This document shows, in pieces, positions 1 through 6,795 of a DNA stretch of 10,357 nucleotides; positions within the stretch are counted from its first letter, which is position 1; each line of letters opens with the position of its first letter. The stretch spans positions 1 through 10,357 of the forward strand of contig JAYVJM010000031.1 of NCBI GenBank assembly GCA_043769275.1, read 5' to 3'. Under the pieces are notes generated by a model. The model worked only from the letters and a program-made list of their open reading frames with translations, had not been told where the DNA came from and made no database searches. The translations under genes were made by a program, and so were the position numbers. The DNA is from JAYVJM01 sp043769275. GTDB lineage: Bacteria; Pseudomonadota; Gammaproteobacteria; Pseudomonadales; UBA7239.

Positions 1-36
1 CTCTGCCGTGTAAACCATTTGCTTTCTCGCCTTCAT
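1..36 (-). CDS. IS3-like transposase OrfA, N-terminal 12 codons only
   Basis: An ATG at 36-34 opens a frame reading MKARKQMVYTAE to the window edge. A GGAGAG Shine-Dalgarno motif lies 6 bases upstream. The basic N-terminus followed by Y-T-A-E resembles the start of IS3-family OrfA proteins, where this precedes the first helix of a DNA-binding HTH. The decayed copy at 9773 onward continues F-C-A-K-A and then K-L-V-L-E, which strengthens the OrfA reading. Unlike that copy, this one still has an intact start codon and ribosome-binding site, so it may belong to a working element. Only the first dozen residues are visible. Confidence 0.6.
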   Translation of the reverse strand, partial: MKARKQMVYTAE

Positions 37-87
37 CGAAACTCTCCGCTTTGTATTTTATTGGCAAAACGGTGTCCACTTTTTGCA
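1..87 (-). mobile_element. 5' end of an IS3-like insertion sequence, running out of the window
   Basis: Read on the minus strand, this is an insertion-sequence left end: a terminus beginning near TGCAAAAAGTGGACACC, a short leader, a GGAGAG ribosome-binding site (48-43) and an orfA start. The same block, about 80% identical and ungapped, occurs in inverted orientation at 9722-9808, which defines it as a repeated mobile sequence. A terminus starting with TG and a small HTH-type OrfA directly behind it fit the IS3 family, but the family call rests on a short stretch. The outer boundary is set where the two copies stop matching (around 86-89), so position 87 may be off by a few bases. The rest of the element lies left of the window. 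Confidence 0.7.
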
Positions 88-185
88 GCATAGGTCAAGC
101 AGCTCAAGACCTCGGAAAAATATTCCTTGGTTCGCGCATCGAAAATCTGCGTCGCGCGCTGCTCAATTGAGTATTCGTCCAGCAT
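33..185 (-). pseudogene. small gene of unknown function truncated by the IS3-like element
   Basis: From ATG 185-183 the frame reads MLDEYSIEQRATQIFDARTK, then E-Y-F-S-E-V-L-S-C, and reaches the IS boundary near position 87 after about 32 native codons. It then runs into insertion-sequence DNA and stops at 35-33, giving a 50-residue chimera. The start is chosen because a strong GGAGG motif (197-193) lies 7 bases upstream; the ATG at 188-186 would be too close. The start overlaps the stop of the preceding 31-codon ORF as TGATG, which suggests translational coupling. The N-terminus looks helical and charged. It vaguely recalls starts of uncharacterised HEPN-like or DUF4145-like proteins, but I cannot assign a family. 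The missing 3' part should lie beyond the IS. Confidence 0.5.
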
Positions 186-280
186 CATGTGGCCTCCGCA
201 ATTATCTGTTGCTGCGCGTAAAACAACCCTGCACTAAACCACGGCTCAAGACGGTGTAAATCTTCACTGCGAAACTTCAT
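185..280 (-). CDS. 31-codon small ORF between miaE and the truncated gene
   Basis: ATG at 280-278 opens a 31-residue frame, MKFRSEDLHRLEPWFSAGLF then Y-A-Q-Q-Q-I-I-A-E-A-T, ending at TGA 187-185. It starts 30 bases after the miaE stop and overlaps the next start codon as TGATG. The peptide has an amphipathic charged first half and no membrane segment or signal peptide. Its Shine-Dalgarno sequence is poor (AGAAAG-like, distant). Support comes from spacing, strand and the tight junction with a well-initiated downstream frame. It could be a small partner protein, a coupling leader peptide, or the 5' remnant of a longer gene. I recognise no family. Confidence 0.4.
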   Translation of the reverse strand: MKFRSEDLHRLEPWFSAGLFYAQQQIIAEAT

Positions 281-310
281 AGACGATCTACTTTCTGCTT
301 TTTGTATATG

Positions 311-931
311 TCAAAACGCGGGGAAACCGCTATGGAAGCGAAATTTGGAATCAGGGCTTTCTATCAAGTCACGCTCCCGCTCTAATAAAAACTGTATGCG
401 TGCGTCAATATTTTCATCTACTTCATCTGCATAGCAACGCGCCAAAGCAAGATAATCATTGAAGTGTCTTGACTCTGATTGCAACAGCGATAGATAAAAT
501 TTTTGCAAAACTGAATCAAGGAACGGCGCAAGTGCCGCAAAACGCTCACAAGAGCGCGCCTCAATAATTGCACCTATTATCATTGCATCAACTAAGCGCC
601 CAGGTTCTGTCTTACGGGAAAATGCTTGCAAGCTGGCCGCATAACGCGATGCAGTGAGCATCTCATAAACAACGCCGCGCTTTTTCATGAGCGCGATGAC
701 TTGCTCAAAATGGCGCAACTCCTCCCTTGCCAATTTCGATAGTTTTTGCAACAACTCATATTTGTGAATATAGCGATACATCAAACCCAAAGCGGTGGAT
801 GCCGCTTTTTTTTCGCAATTGGCATGGTCTATTAACAAGATATTTTGTTGCTGCACAGCCACATACACCCAAGCTTTTGGCGTTCGACACAACAAAAAGT
901 CCGCGACAGCAGAAATATCAATAGCCGTCAT
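311..931 (-). CDS. miaE: tRNA-(ms2io6A)-hydroxylase MiaE
   Basis: MiaE is a carboxylate-bridged non-haem diiron monooxygenase that hydroxylates the isopentenyl group of ms2i6A at position 37 of tRNAs reading UNN codons, after MiaA and MiaB have acted. The 206-residue product shows the expected four-helix ligand pattern: Glu40 in CEKKAAS, Glu71-x-x-His74 in EELRHFEQ, Glu124 in EARSCERF and Glu153-x-x-His156 in ESRHFND. Length is normal for the short (Pseudomonas-type) form. The start is ATG 931-929, preceded at 8 bases by GGGAG (944-940); an in-frame TTG at 946 lies on that ribosome-binding site and is unlikely to be used. The gene lies 36 bases behind the DUF1289 gene on the same strand, so it is probably co-transcribed with it and rpoN. 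No terminator follows. Confidence 0.93.
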   Translation of the reverse strand: MTAIDISAVADFLLCRTPKAWVYVAVQQQNILLIDHANCEKKAASTALGLMYRYIHKYELLQKLSKLAREELRHFEQVIALMKKRGVVYEMLTASRYAASLQAFSRKTEPGRLVDAMIIGAIIEARSCERFAALAPFLDSVLQKFYLSLLQSESRHFNDYLALARCYADEVDENIDARIQFLLERERDLIESPDSKFRFHSGFPAF

Positions 932-967
932 AACGCACACTCCCAAAACAAAGAATCAAACAAGATG

Positions 968-1408
968 CTACAGAAAATAACGCTCAAAATGCGCCAATGA
1001 GAGTGCGTAAAATTCTTTTTCAATAATGACACGCAGCCCCTGCAAGGCTTGTTTGTTACGCTTGTTTTGTAGGCACAAGCCGAACACGCTCAAATCATCA
1101 ATCTGACTTGCTCCAGCCTTCAATAATTCAAATACCCAACTTGCAGGGTGACGTGCCGCATTAAATACAAGCTGTTGACGCAGCATTTGTGTGCGTAATA
1201 AATCGACGTTTTCGATCAATACCCAGCGACTGACAATCTGTGCTAGCAATGTATCTAGCCGCGCCAACACAGCCGCTCGCTCATCTTCGCTGTAACTATT
1301 CCAAGCAATTACCTCGTGTGAAAAGCGTTTGCAGCCACGGCACACGGTATCGCCGATACCTGTGGAACATACACCGACACAAGGCGTTTTAACGGGAGAT
1401 AAACTCAT
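968..1408 (-). CDS. DUF1289 domain protein with four-cysteine N-terminal motif
   Basis: The 146-residue product begins with the short DUF1289 signature: P-C-V-G-V-C, then C-R-G-C-K-R and a conserved Trp. The four cysteines are C10, C14, C23 and C26 (CxxxC, 8 residues, CxxC), followed by W36 in an EVIAW segment and by EDERAAVLARL. This arrangement suggests binding of a metal or Fe-S cluster; no function is established that I can cite. Residues from about 60 onward form a longer, mostly helical C-terminal extension rather than the roughly 60-residue stand-alone domain. It has no signal peptide or membrane helix, so it is likely cytoplasmic. The gene starts 33 bases after rpoN and ends 36 bases before miaE, pointing to an operon. 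Its ribosome-binding site is weak. Confidence 0.85.
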   Translation of the reverse strand: MSLSPVKTPCVGVCSTGIGDTVCRGCKRFSHEVIAWNSYSEDERAAVLARLDTLLAQIVSRWVLIENVDLLRTQMLRQQLVFNAARHPASWVFELLKAGASQIDDLSVFGLCLQNKRNKQALQGLRVIIEKEFYALSLAHFERYFL

Positions 1409-1441
1409 AAAAAGTAATGCGTTCTAATACTGTACACAAAT

Positions 1442-2989
1442 TCAACGCAGGCGCTTGCGTTCATTCGACGGCGGAATATTAAGCGCTTCTCGGTATTTTG
1501 CCACCGTGCGACGAGCGACGTTAATGCCCTGCTCTTCTAACTTGTCAGCCAAAGCATTGTCAGACAACGGCTTGCCTGCATTCTCCTCGGCAATCAGCTT
1601 TTTAATGATGGTTCTTACCGCGGTAGATGAACACTCGCCGCCGCCCGCCGTGCTCACATGGCTACCAAAAAAATACTTCAACTCAAAAACGCCTTGTGGG
1701 GTATGCATGTATTTTTGGGTAGTAACACGGGAGATTGTGGATTCGTGCATACCGACTACGTCAGCAATTTCATGCAACACCAAGGGCTTCATCGCCTCTT
1801 CACCATAATCAAGAAAGCCGCGTTGATGTTCGATGATCGCCGTGGCCACCTTCAGCAAAGTTTCATTACGACTTTCGAGGCTTTTCAAAAACCAGCGCGC
1901 TTCCTGCAAGTTATCGCGTAAAAAAGCGTTGTCCGCAGACGAATCTGCACGACGCACCAACGCAGCGTAGTTTGTGTTGATACGTAAGCGCGGCGCAATA
2001 TCAGGGTTCAGCTCCACCATCCAATGTCCCCTTCTCTTGCTTACATAAACATCCGGTATTACATATTCCGTTTTCTCCGCCTCAATGTAAGCACCCGGCT
2101 GCGGATTCAAGCGCTGAATCAACTCAATAACTTTTTTGAGTGTATTTTCTCGAATATCAGACTTCCGCATCAACTGTTTGTAGTCATGGGAAGCGAGCAA
2201 GTCGAGATGTTCAGACACCACCAGCTTGGCATCCAACAGCCAAGGAGTGTCTTCATGTAGCTGGTTAAGCTGTATCAGCAAGCATTCACGCAAGTCGTGC
2301 GCGGCCACACCGGGCGGGTCAAAATACTGCACGCGATGCAGCACAGCCATGACCTCATCAAACTCCAAGGCATTGTCTTCGCCCTCGATGTGAGCGTCGC
2401 CTTCAAATGTAAAAGAAGCCCATTGCGCGACCAGCCCATCGTAAATGTCCTTAATCGGGCTATTAAGAAAGCCACTAGGTGATACCGCGTCAATAATTGC
2501 CAGCGCAATAAGACGGTCGCGGTCAGAAAGCGTCGTTAAATTCAACTGCCAAAGAAGATGATCCTGCAGTGTTTCAACCGCCGCATTGCGGTTCTCAAAA
2601 GAGTCATCATCGATATCATTGTTGCCCGAGCTGCTATTGCTGCCAGACTGGTACACATCGTCCCACTGACTGTCTGTAGCCAACTCATCAGGAATGCGCT
2701 CATCCTGCCAATCATCTTCATCTACCGAAGGAGTAGATGGCTCACTGAAGTCGGTTACTTCATTGGATGTTTCTTGCAGACGAACAATATCTTCTTCACT
2801 GATACGCGGAAGGTCGTCGTCAATATCCTCACCCTCCTCCATCATTTCCAACATAGGGTTGGATTCTAAGACGTGCTGGATTTCCATTTGCAAATCCAGC
2901 GTGGAAAGCTGCAACAGCTTGATAGCCTGCTGCAACTGCGGAGTCATGGCCAACTGCTGACCCAACTTAAGTTGAAGCGATTGTTTCAT
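1442..2989 (-). CDS. rpoN: RNA polymerase sigma-54 factor RpoN
   Basis: Sigma-54 directs RNA polymerase to -24/-12 promoters and needs AAA+ activators (bEBPs) for open-complex formation. The 515-residue product has all regions in order. Region I (about 1-50) opens MKQSLQLKLGQQLAMTPQLQ and is Gln/Leu-rich. Region II (about 52-150) is strongly acidic and Ser/Asn-rich. Region III follows, with a core-binding part and an HTH near 406-428 (HEIADVVGMHESTISRV). The diagnostic RpoN box ARRTVAKYRE lies at 492-501. The start at 2989 is chosen because homology begins exactly there; the in-frame upstream 44 codons are Cys/Leu-rich and unlike any sigma-54. The Shine-Dalgarno sequence is weak. The product is slightly longer than the usual 477-500, owing to region II. 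The usual lptB upstream and hpf-ptsN downstream are absent. Confidence 0.97.
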   Translation of the reverse strand: MKQSLQLKLGQQLAMTPQLQQAIKLLQLSTLDLQMEIQHVLESNPMLEMMEEGEDIDDDLPRISEEDIVRLQETSNEVTDFSEPSTPSVDEDDWQDERIPDELATDSQWDDVYQSGSNSSSGNNDIDDDSFENRNAAVETLQDHLLWQLNLTTLSDRDRLIALAIIDAVSPSGFLNSPIKDIYDGLVAQWASFTFEGDAHIEGEDNALEFDEVMAVLHRVQYFDPPGVAAHDLRECLLIQLNQLHEDTPWLLDAKLVVSEHLDLLASHDYKQLMRKSDIRENTLKKVIELIQRLNPQPGAYIEAEKTEYVIPDVYVSKRRGHWMVELNPDIAPRLRINTNYAALVRRADSSADNAFLRDNLQEARWFLKSLESRNETLLKVATAIIEHQRGFLDYGEEAMKPLVLHEIADVVGMHESTISRVTTQKYMHTPQGVFELKYFFGSHVSTAGGGECSSTAVRTIIKKLIAEENAGKPLSDNALADKLEEQGINVARRTVAKYREALNIPPSNERKRLR

Positions 2990-3136
2990 GGTGTCTGATT
3001 CACAAAAGAAGCCTTTACTGCAATAAAGCCTTCCGAGCAGTGTAGACAGCCACCAGCACACAGGCAAGCAAAGACTATGCCGACAACACACACCTAATAG
3101 ACAGATAGCATCCTTTTGCATTCATTGCTATAGTAG

Positions 3137-3172
3137 GCATGAGCGTAAGGCGGACTCATGCGTAAGTACGCA
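3137..3172. promoter_or_regulatory. overlapping inverted repeats between rpoN and rne, possible operator
   Basis: Two perfect inverted repeats overlap here. GCATGAG (3137-3143) and CTCATGC (3155-3161) are 7-bp arms around an 11-base spacer. TGCGTA (3159-3164) and TACGCA (3167-3172) are 6-bp arms around AG. CGTAAG also occurs as a direct repeat (3144-3149 and 3161-3166). The block sits in the divergent promoter region. A TACTAT on the minus strand (3135-3130) just rpoN-proximal to it could be the rpoN -10, which would place the repeats over the -35 zone. I cannot name a regulator, and a transcribed hairpin is an alternative. Confidence 0.35.
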
Positions 3173-3227
3173 ACCTCAACGCAATTAATACAGCCTTTGT
3201 CATAGGTTTTCCATATGCGGAACTTAT

Positions 3228-3233
3228 TACAAT
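3228..3233 (+). promoter_or_regulatory. candidate -10 element for rne (TACAAT)
   Basis: TACAAT differs from TATAAT at one position and lies in an A+T-rich stretch. No convincing -35 is present at 16-18 bases; TTTTCC at 3207-3212 is the nearest, with a 15-base spacer. If used, transcription would start near 3240 and give an rne leader of roughly 430 bases, consistent with the long autoregulatory leaders known for rne in Escherichia coli. Confidence 0.25.
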
Positions 3234-3239
3234 ATGCAT

Positions 3240-3667
3240 TTAACGTAACAACGATTTACAGAAAACAAAGGGTGGTATCGCGCGGCTACGACAAAACTTG
3301 CCGCCAGTTACCGGCGCTTATTTAAAAACACCGCATTACCAACTTGCTAATGATGACTGAATTTTGCACGCTCTGCCCTATGCGGAGTGAGCCCGAGGCA
3401 AAAAAGACAGCATGTTCGACAACGCCGGGATGTCGGTAAGCACCACCCAGCGCGCGCAAGCCTTATTGCTACAACGCCGCCTTACCAACACAACACGCTT
3501 TATCCGTTTTTATATCCCGACGAAGCGCCGCCTGCCATCACAGGCTACTGCTACAGCGAGCACGCAAGCCGCGCTTCAAGCGCGACCTATGTCCAGTGGC
3601 TCATGCCACCACCCTCCAGCCATCCTTGGCTCGGTAGTGCCTGTTAAACATCTAACAGGAATACACA
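3240..3667 (+). promoter_or_regulatory. long structured rne 5' leader (putative autoregulatory UTR)
   Basis: About 430 bases without a credible gene precede rne. Several perfect or near-perfect hairpins can be read. GCGGC 3282-3286 pairs with GCCGC 3300-3304. CTCTGC near 3370 pairs with GCGGAG just downstream. GGTAAG 3435-3440 pairs with CTTACC 3481-3486 at long range. CGCGC 3570-3574 pairs with GCGCG 3580-3584, and GTGGC 3596-3600 with GCCAC 3605-3609 across a TCAT loop. In E. coli the rne leader lets RNase E cleave its own mRNA, and a separate leader class (rne-II) has been proposed in pseudomonads. Whether this sequence belongs to either class cannot be settled by eye. Two overlapping ORFs here look spurious. 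Confidence 0.55.
3640..3660 (+). promoter_or_regulatory. hairpin sequestering the rne Shine-Dalgarno sequence
   Basis: CCTGTTA (3640-3646) and TAACAGG (3653-3659) form a perfect 7-bp stem with a 6-base loop. The 3' arm contains the AGGA Shine-Dalgarno (3657-3660), which is 7 bases before the rne ATG at 3668. When folded, three of the four Shine-Dalgarno bases are paired. Such a structure would lower translation initiation unless opened, which fits a gene known to be tightly controlled after transcription. The regulatory effect is inferred. Confidence 0.6.
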
Positions 3668-6553
3668 ATGAAACGTATGTTAATCAACGCTACACAGCCC
3701 GAAGAGCTGCGCGTCGCGCTCGTTGATGGCCAAAAGCTCTATGATCTAGATATAGAGCACACTAACCGCCGCCAAGAAAAAGCCAACATTTACAAAGGTA
3801 AAATTACGCGGGTAGAACAAAGTCTCGAAGCTGCTTTTGTCGAATACGGCGCAGACAGACACGGGTTTCTTCCGCTCAAAGAAATTTCACGCGACTACTT
3901 CAGCAAGCCGCAGAAAGATATTGAAGGCCGCATCAATATCAAAGAAGTGATCCGCGAAGGCCAAGAAGTCATCATTCAAATCGACAAAGAAGAACGCGGC
4001 AACAAAGGTGCAGCTCTAACAACATTTATCAGTCTTGCAGGGCGTTATTTGGTGCTAATGCCAAATAATCCACGCGCCGGCGGCATTTCTCGCCGTATAG
4101 AAGGCGACGACCGCGACGAAATGAAAGACGCTTTATCTGGCCTAGAGCTGCCATCCGGCATGGGCATTATTGTGCGCACAGCGGGTTTAGGCAGAGGCTC
4201 AGAGGAGCTGCAATGGGATTTAGACTACCTGCTAAACCTGTGGAATTCGATAAAAACAGAAGCCGATAATAGTCCTGCGCCACACTTTTTGTTCCAAGAA
4301 AGCAACGTAGTAATACGGGCTGTACGCGACTATCTGCGCCAAGATATTGGCGAAGTGATTATTGATACACGTAGTGCCTACGAGCTGGCCGCTGCATTTA
4401 TAAGCCAAGTCATGCCGAGCTATCAAAGCAAAATCAAGTTTTATCAAGACAGCGTCCCACTCTTCAATCGCTACCAAATTGAGAGCCAGATTGAGACTGC
4501 CTTTGAACGCGAGGTTAAGCTCCCCTCCGGCGGTGTGATTGTGATAGATGTCACCGAAGCGCTCGTCTCGATAGACATCAACTCATCACGCTCAACGCGC
4601 GGCGGCGACATCGAAGAAACCGCGACGCAAACCAACCTCGAAGCCGCCGATGAAATTGCCCGCCAGTTACGACTACGCGATATTGGCGGCCTAATCGTGA
4701 TTGACTTCATCGACATGAACAATCCACGCAACCAGCGTCTGGTCGAAGACCGTGTGCGCGATACGCTGCAGATGGATCGCGCACGCATACAGGTGAGCCG
4801 CATATCCCGCTTTGGCTTACTTGAAATGTCACGCCAACGTCTGCGCCCCTCACTAGGCGAAACATCGGGGCGCATTTGCCCCCGCTGCAATGGCCAAGGC
4901 ACCATTCGCGGAACAAAATCCATCGCGCTAGGTATTTTGCGCATGCTTGAAGAGGAAGCACAAAAAGAACGCAGCACAGAAGTACGCGCGATTACGCCCG
5001 TTGAAGTCGCCAGCTTTTTGCTCAATGAAAAACGCGCACAAATTAGCGGCATCGAGCAACGCCACGGTTGCCGCGTTGTCATTGTGCCGCACAAAGAACT
5101 GGTTACCCCGCATTATGAAATTCAACGACTACGTGAAGATAGCGCCACATCAGCGCAAATCAGTTTTGATATTGCCCCCTCCGAAGGACTCATAAGCATT
5201 GAAGACGACCATTTACATGACACAAACCCCGTCGCCAAAACAGCCGCCGTGCAACTGCTGGCACACCATACGCCAGCACCCAAACCCGTTGCCACAACGC
5301 AGGCCATTGCCGTTGCTGGTGAAAGCAAAGCACCCAGCTTACTAAGCCGCCTTTTCACCAAAGTATTTGGCAACAATGATGCTGATGAGAAGGCAGTAAA
5401 AGCGACACCGCACGCGAAGACCGTCGAGCGAAACCAAGATACACGCCGACGCAGCACCCGCGGAGGCCGCAACCGAAGTGGCCGCAGCGATGCACCTACG
5501 TCAAGCACTGAAAATACGGCAGCTCCTCGCAACGACACCCCGCGCAACCCAGCAGCGCGCCCTCAACAACGTCCGCAGCATGGTGAAACAGGAAGCCGCA
5601 ATGAAGCGCAGGTGCGCCAGCCAGAATCACGCGCTGTTGCCGCTCGCCCAGAGCATAAACAGCAGGAAAATAGACAGCCGAATCCAGCGCAAAATAACCA
5701 GAAACCCCCTGCTGAACAGCAAGACAACAACGGCCCAACGCGCCGCCCAAATAATAAGCGCCCAAGAAACGAACCGCGCCAACGTCAACGCCATGAGCCA
5801 GATGGACAAACAGCACCTGCCACCACACCCGCGCCTTTGGACGACTATGCCACTCCAGCCACCAATCAAACCGCTTACGTAGCACGTAATTTTCCTGTTG
5901 TTAACCTCGTTGCCGCAACGCAACCAAACAAGGAGCAGGGACAACTCGCGGACGAAAACAACTACAGTGAGTCGCACATTTCTGCACCCCAATTTGGTCG
6001 CCCAGCGCAGACGCGCCCACGCCCAGCCGTGGCGGCAGATACAGTGCCGACAGATAATGCCCCTGATGAAGAAATGGCATCCCGCTTGACCGCCAATAAA
6101 AAGGCCTCCGTTACGCCAACGGAAACAACACCGGCAACCGAAAAGCAAGTGCCTATCCAGCCGGAAGCGGTCACCGCACATCAAGCCTCTGCGATGCCCA
6201 CGCCGCCGGTCGCAGCAACGCCCATATGGACAGAAACATTAGCCACGACACAACAAACAACGCCTATGGAACAAATTAACCTGCTAGATGAAAACGACAA
6301 CTCAACTCCGGACAAAAAGCCGCTAAAACGTGCACGCCATAGCAACGACCCGCGTAACAACAGAGGCACAGAGACTCCGCGAACATTTGAGATCATCACA
6401 GAAAATAAAGCGGCACCCGAGCTATCTATCCCCTCTGCTTTAGAATTGCCAAATCAGCCTGCACCACGTCGCCGCTCACCCAATGATCCACGAGAAAAGC
6501 GCGTCCCAGTCACCGCCACGAGCAGCACCGTAAATAGCAGTATTGAGGATTAA
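3668..6553 (+). CDS. rne: ribonuclease E, degradosome scaffold endonuclease
   Basis: RNase E is the essential endonuclease for mRNA decay and rRNA/tRNA processing. Its disordered C-terminal half assembles the RNA degradosome at the inner membrane. The 961-residue product keeps E. coli numbering through the catalytic half: S1 domain about 35-125, metal-binding Asp303 (SIDIN) and Asp346 (VIDFIDM), and the Zn-link C404-P-R-C407. A likely amphipathic membrane-targeting helix is at about 556-569 (APSLLSRLFTKVFG). The C-terminal half is Pro/Gln/Thr-rich, with Arg-rich RNA-binding-like tracts at about 593-607 and 692-709. Two NDPR motifs lie at 893-896 and 939-942. ATG 3668 follows AGGA by 7 bases. 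The long leader suggests autoregulation. Neighbouring rluC, usual in the class, is absent. Confidence 0.97.
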   Translation: MKRMLINATQPEELRVALVDGQKLYDLDIEHTNRRQEKANIYKGKITRVEQSLEAAFVEYGADRHGFLPLKEISRDYFSKPQKDIEGRINIKEVIREGQEVIIQIDKEERGNKGAALTTFISLAGRYLVLMPNNPRAGGISRRIEGDDRDEMKDALSGLELPSGMGIIVRTAGLGRGSEELQWDLDYLLNLWNSIKTEADNSPAPHFLFQESNVVIRAVRDYLRQDIGEVIIDTRSAYELAAAFISQVMPSYQSKIKFYQDSVPLFNRYQIESQIETAFEREVKLPSGGVIVIDVTEALVSIDINSSRSTRGGDIEETATQTNLEAADEIARQLRLRDIGGLIVIDFIDMNNPRNQRLVEDRVRDTLQMDRARIQVSRISRFGLLEMSRQRLRPSLGETSGRICPRCNGQGTIRGTKSIALGILRMLEEEAQKERSTEVRAITPVEVASFLLNEKRAQISGIEQRHGCRVVIVPHKELVTPHYEIQRLREDSATSAQISFDIAPSEGLISIEDDHLHDTNPVAKTAAVQLLAHHTPAPKPVATTQAIAVAGESKAPSLLSRLFTKVFGNNDADEKAVKATPHAKTVERNQDTRRRSTRGGRNRSGRSDAPTSSTENTAAPRNDTPRNPAARPQQRPQHGETGSRNEAQVRQPESRAVAARPEHKQQENRQPNPAQNNQKPPAEQQDNNGPTRRPNNKRPRNEPRQRQRHEPDGQTAPATTPAPLDDYATPATNQTAYVARNFPVVNLVAATQPNKEQGQLADENNYSESHISAPQFGRPAQTRPRPAVAADTVPTDNAPDEEMASRLTANKKASVTPTETTPATEKQVPIQPEAVTAHQASAMPTPPVAATPIWTETLATTQQTTPMEQINLLDENDNSTPDKKPLKRARHSNDPRNNRGTETPRTFEIITENKAAPELSIPSALELPNQPAPRRRSPNDPREKRVPVTATSSTVNSSIED

Positions 6554-6575
6554 AGACTTGGCTGGATGTAACTTC

Positions 6576-6634
6576 CCGTTCGTGGTGAGCCTGTCGAACC
6601 ATGAACAGCCCTTCGGCGGGCTCAGAGCGAACGG
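6576..6634. repeat. REP-like imperfect palindrome
   Basis: The 59-bp block is bounded by CCGTTCG (6576-6582) and CGAACGG (6628-6634). Inside, TGAGCCTGTCGAA and TTCGGCGGGCTCA pair over 13 positions with two G-T wobbles around CCATGAACAGCCC. This closely matches an intergenic palindrome I know from many proteobacteria (TGAGCCTGTCGAA / TTCGACAGGCTCA type), a REP-like or MITE-like dispersed element. It lies 22 bases after the rne stop and before the terminator. A half copy occurs at 7933-7946. Confidence 0.75.
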
Positions 6635-6698
6635 TAATCAGGAAGCTATTGTTAACCATATCCTAGTACAGGCAGCCAGTGCGTTAAAACAAGTTGCT

Positions 6699-6740
6699 AA
6701 AAAAAGGCCGGATTGCGCGAATCAATCCGGCCTTTTTTTT
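6699..6740. terminator. strong bidirectional intrinsic terminator after rne
   Basis: Seven As (6699-6705) precede GGCCGGATT (6706-6714), a 9-base loop, AATCCGGCC (6724-6732) and eight Ts (6733-6740). The 9-bp GC-rich stem is perfect, and the flanking A and T tracts make it work on either strand. It ends rne transcription about 145 bases after the stop and separates rne from the DAHP synthase gene, which should therefore have its own promoter. A TAGAAT at 6752-6757 is a possible -10 for that gene but lacks a clear -35. Confidence 0.95.
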
Positions 6741-6795
6741 AGAGCAGGCGGTAGAATAACGCTTCTTTTTTATAGCTTCAGACAGGCGCATCCTC

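Noticed and set aside
932..946. TTG start for miaE at 946
   Set aside because: It would lie upon the GGGAG ribosome-binding site that serves the ATG at 931.
1455..2960. Plus-strand ORFs opposite rpoN
   Set aside because: They lie fully within a clearly conserved gene and lack initiation signals.
2990..3121. In-frame upstream extension of rpoN by 44 codons
   Set aside because: The extension is Cys/Leu-rich, unlike any sigma-54 N-terminus; family similarity begins exactly at the Met encoded at 2989.
3387..3726. Two overlapping ORFs of 86 and 104 codons in the rne leader
   Set aside because: They overlap each other in different frames, one runs into rne, neither has a good ribosome-binding site, and their composition is that of structured leader DNA.
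4471..6399. Several long ORFs antisense to or in other frames of rne, up to 207 codons
   Set aside because: They are shadows of a G+C-rich, low-complexity coding region (Arg/Pro/Gln-rich tail) and resemble no protein I know.
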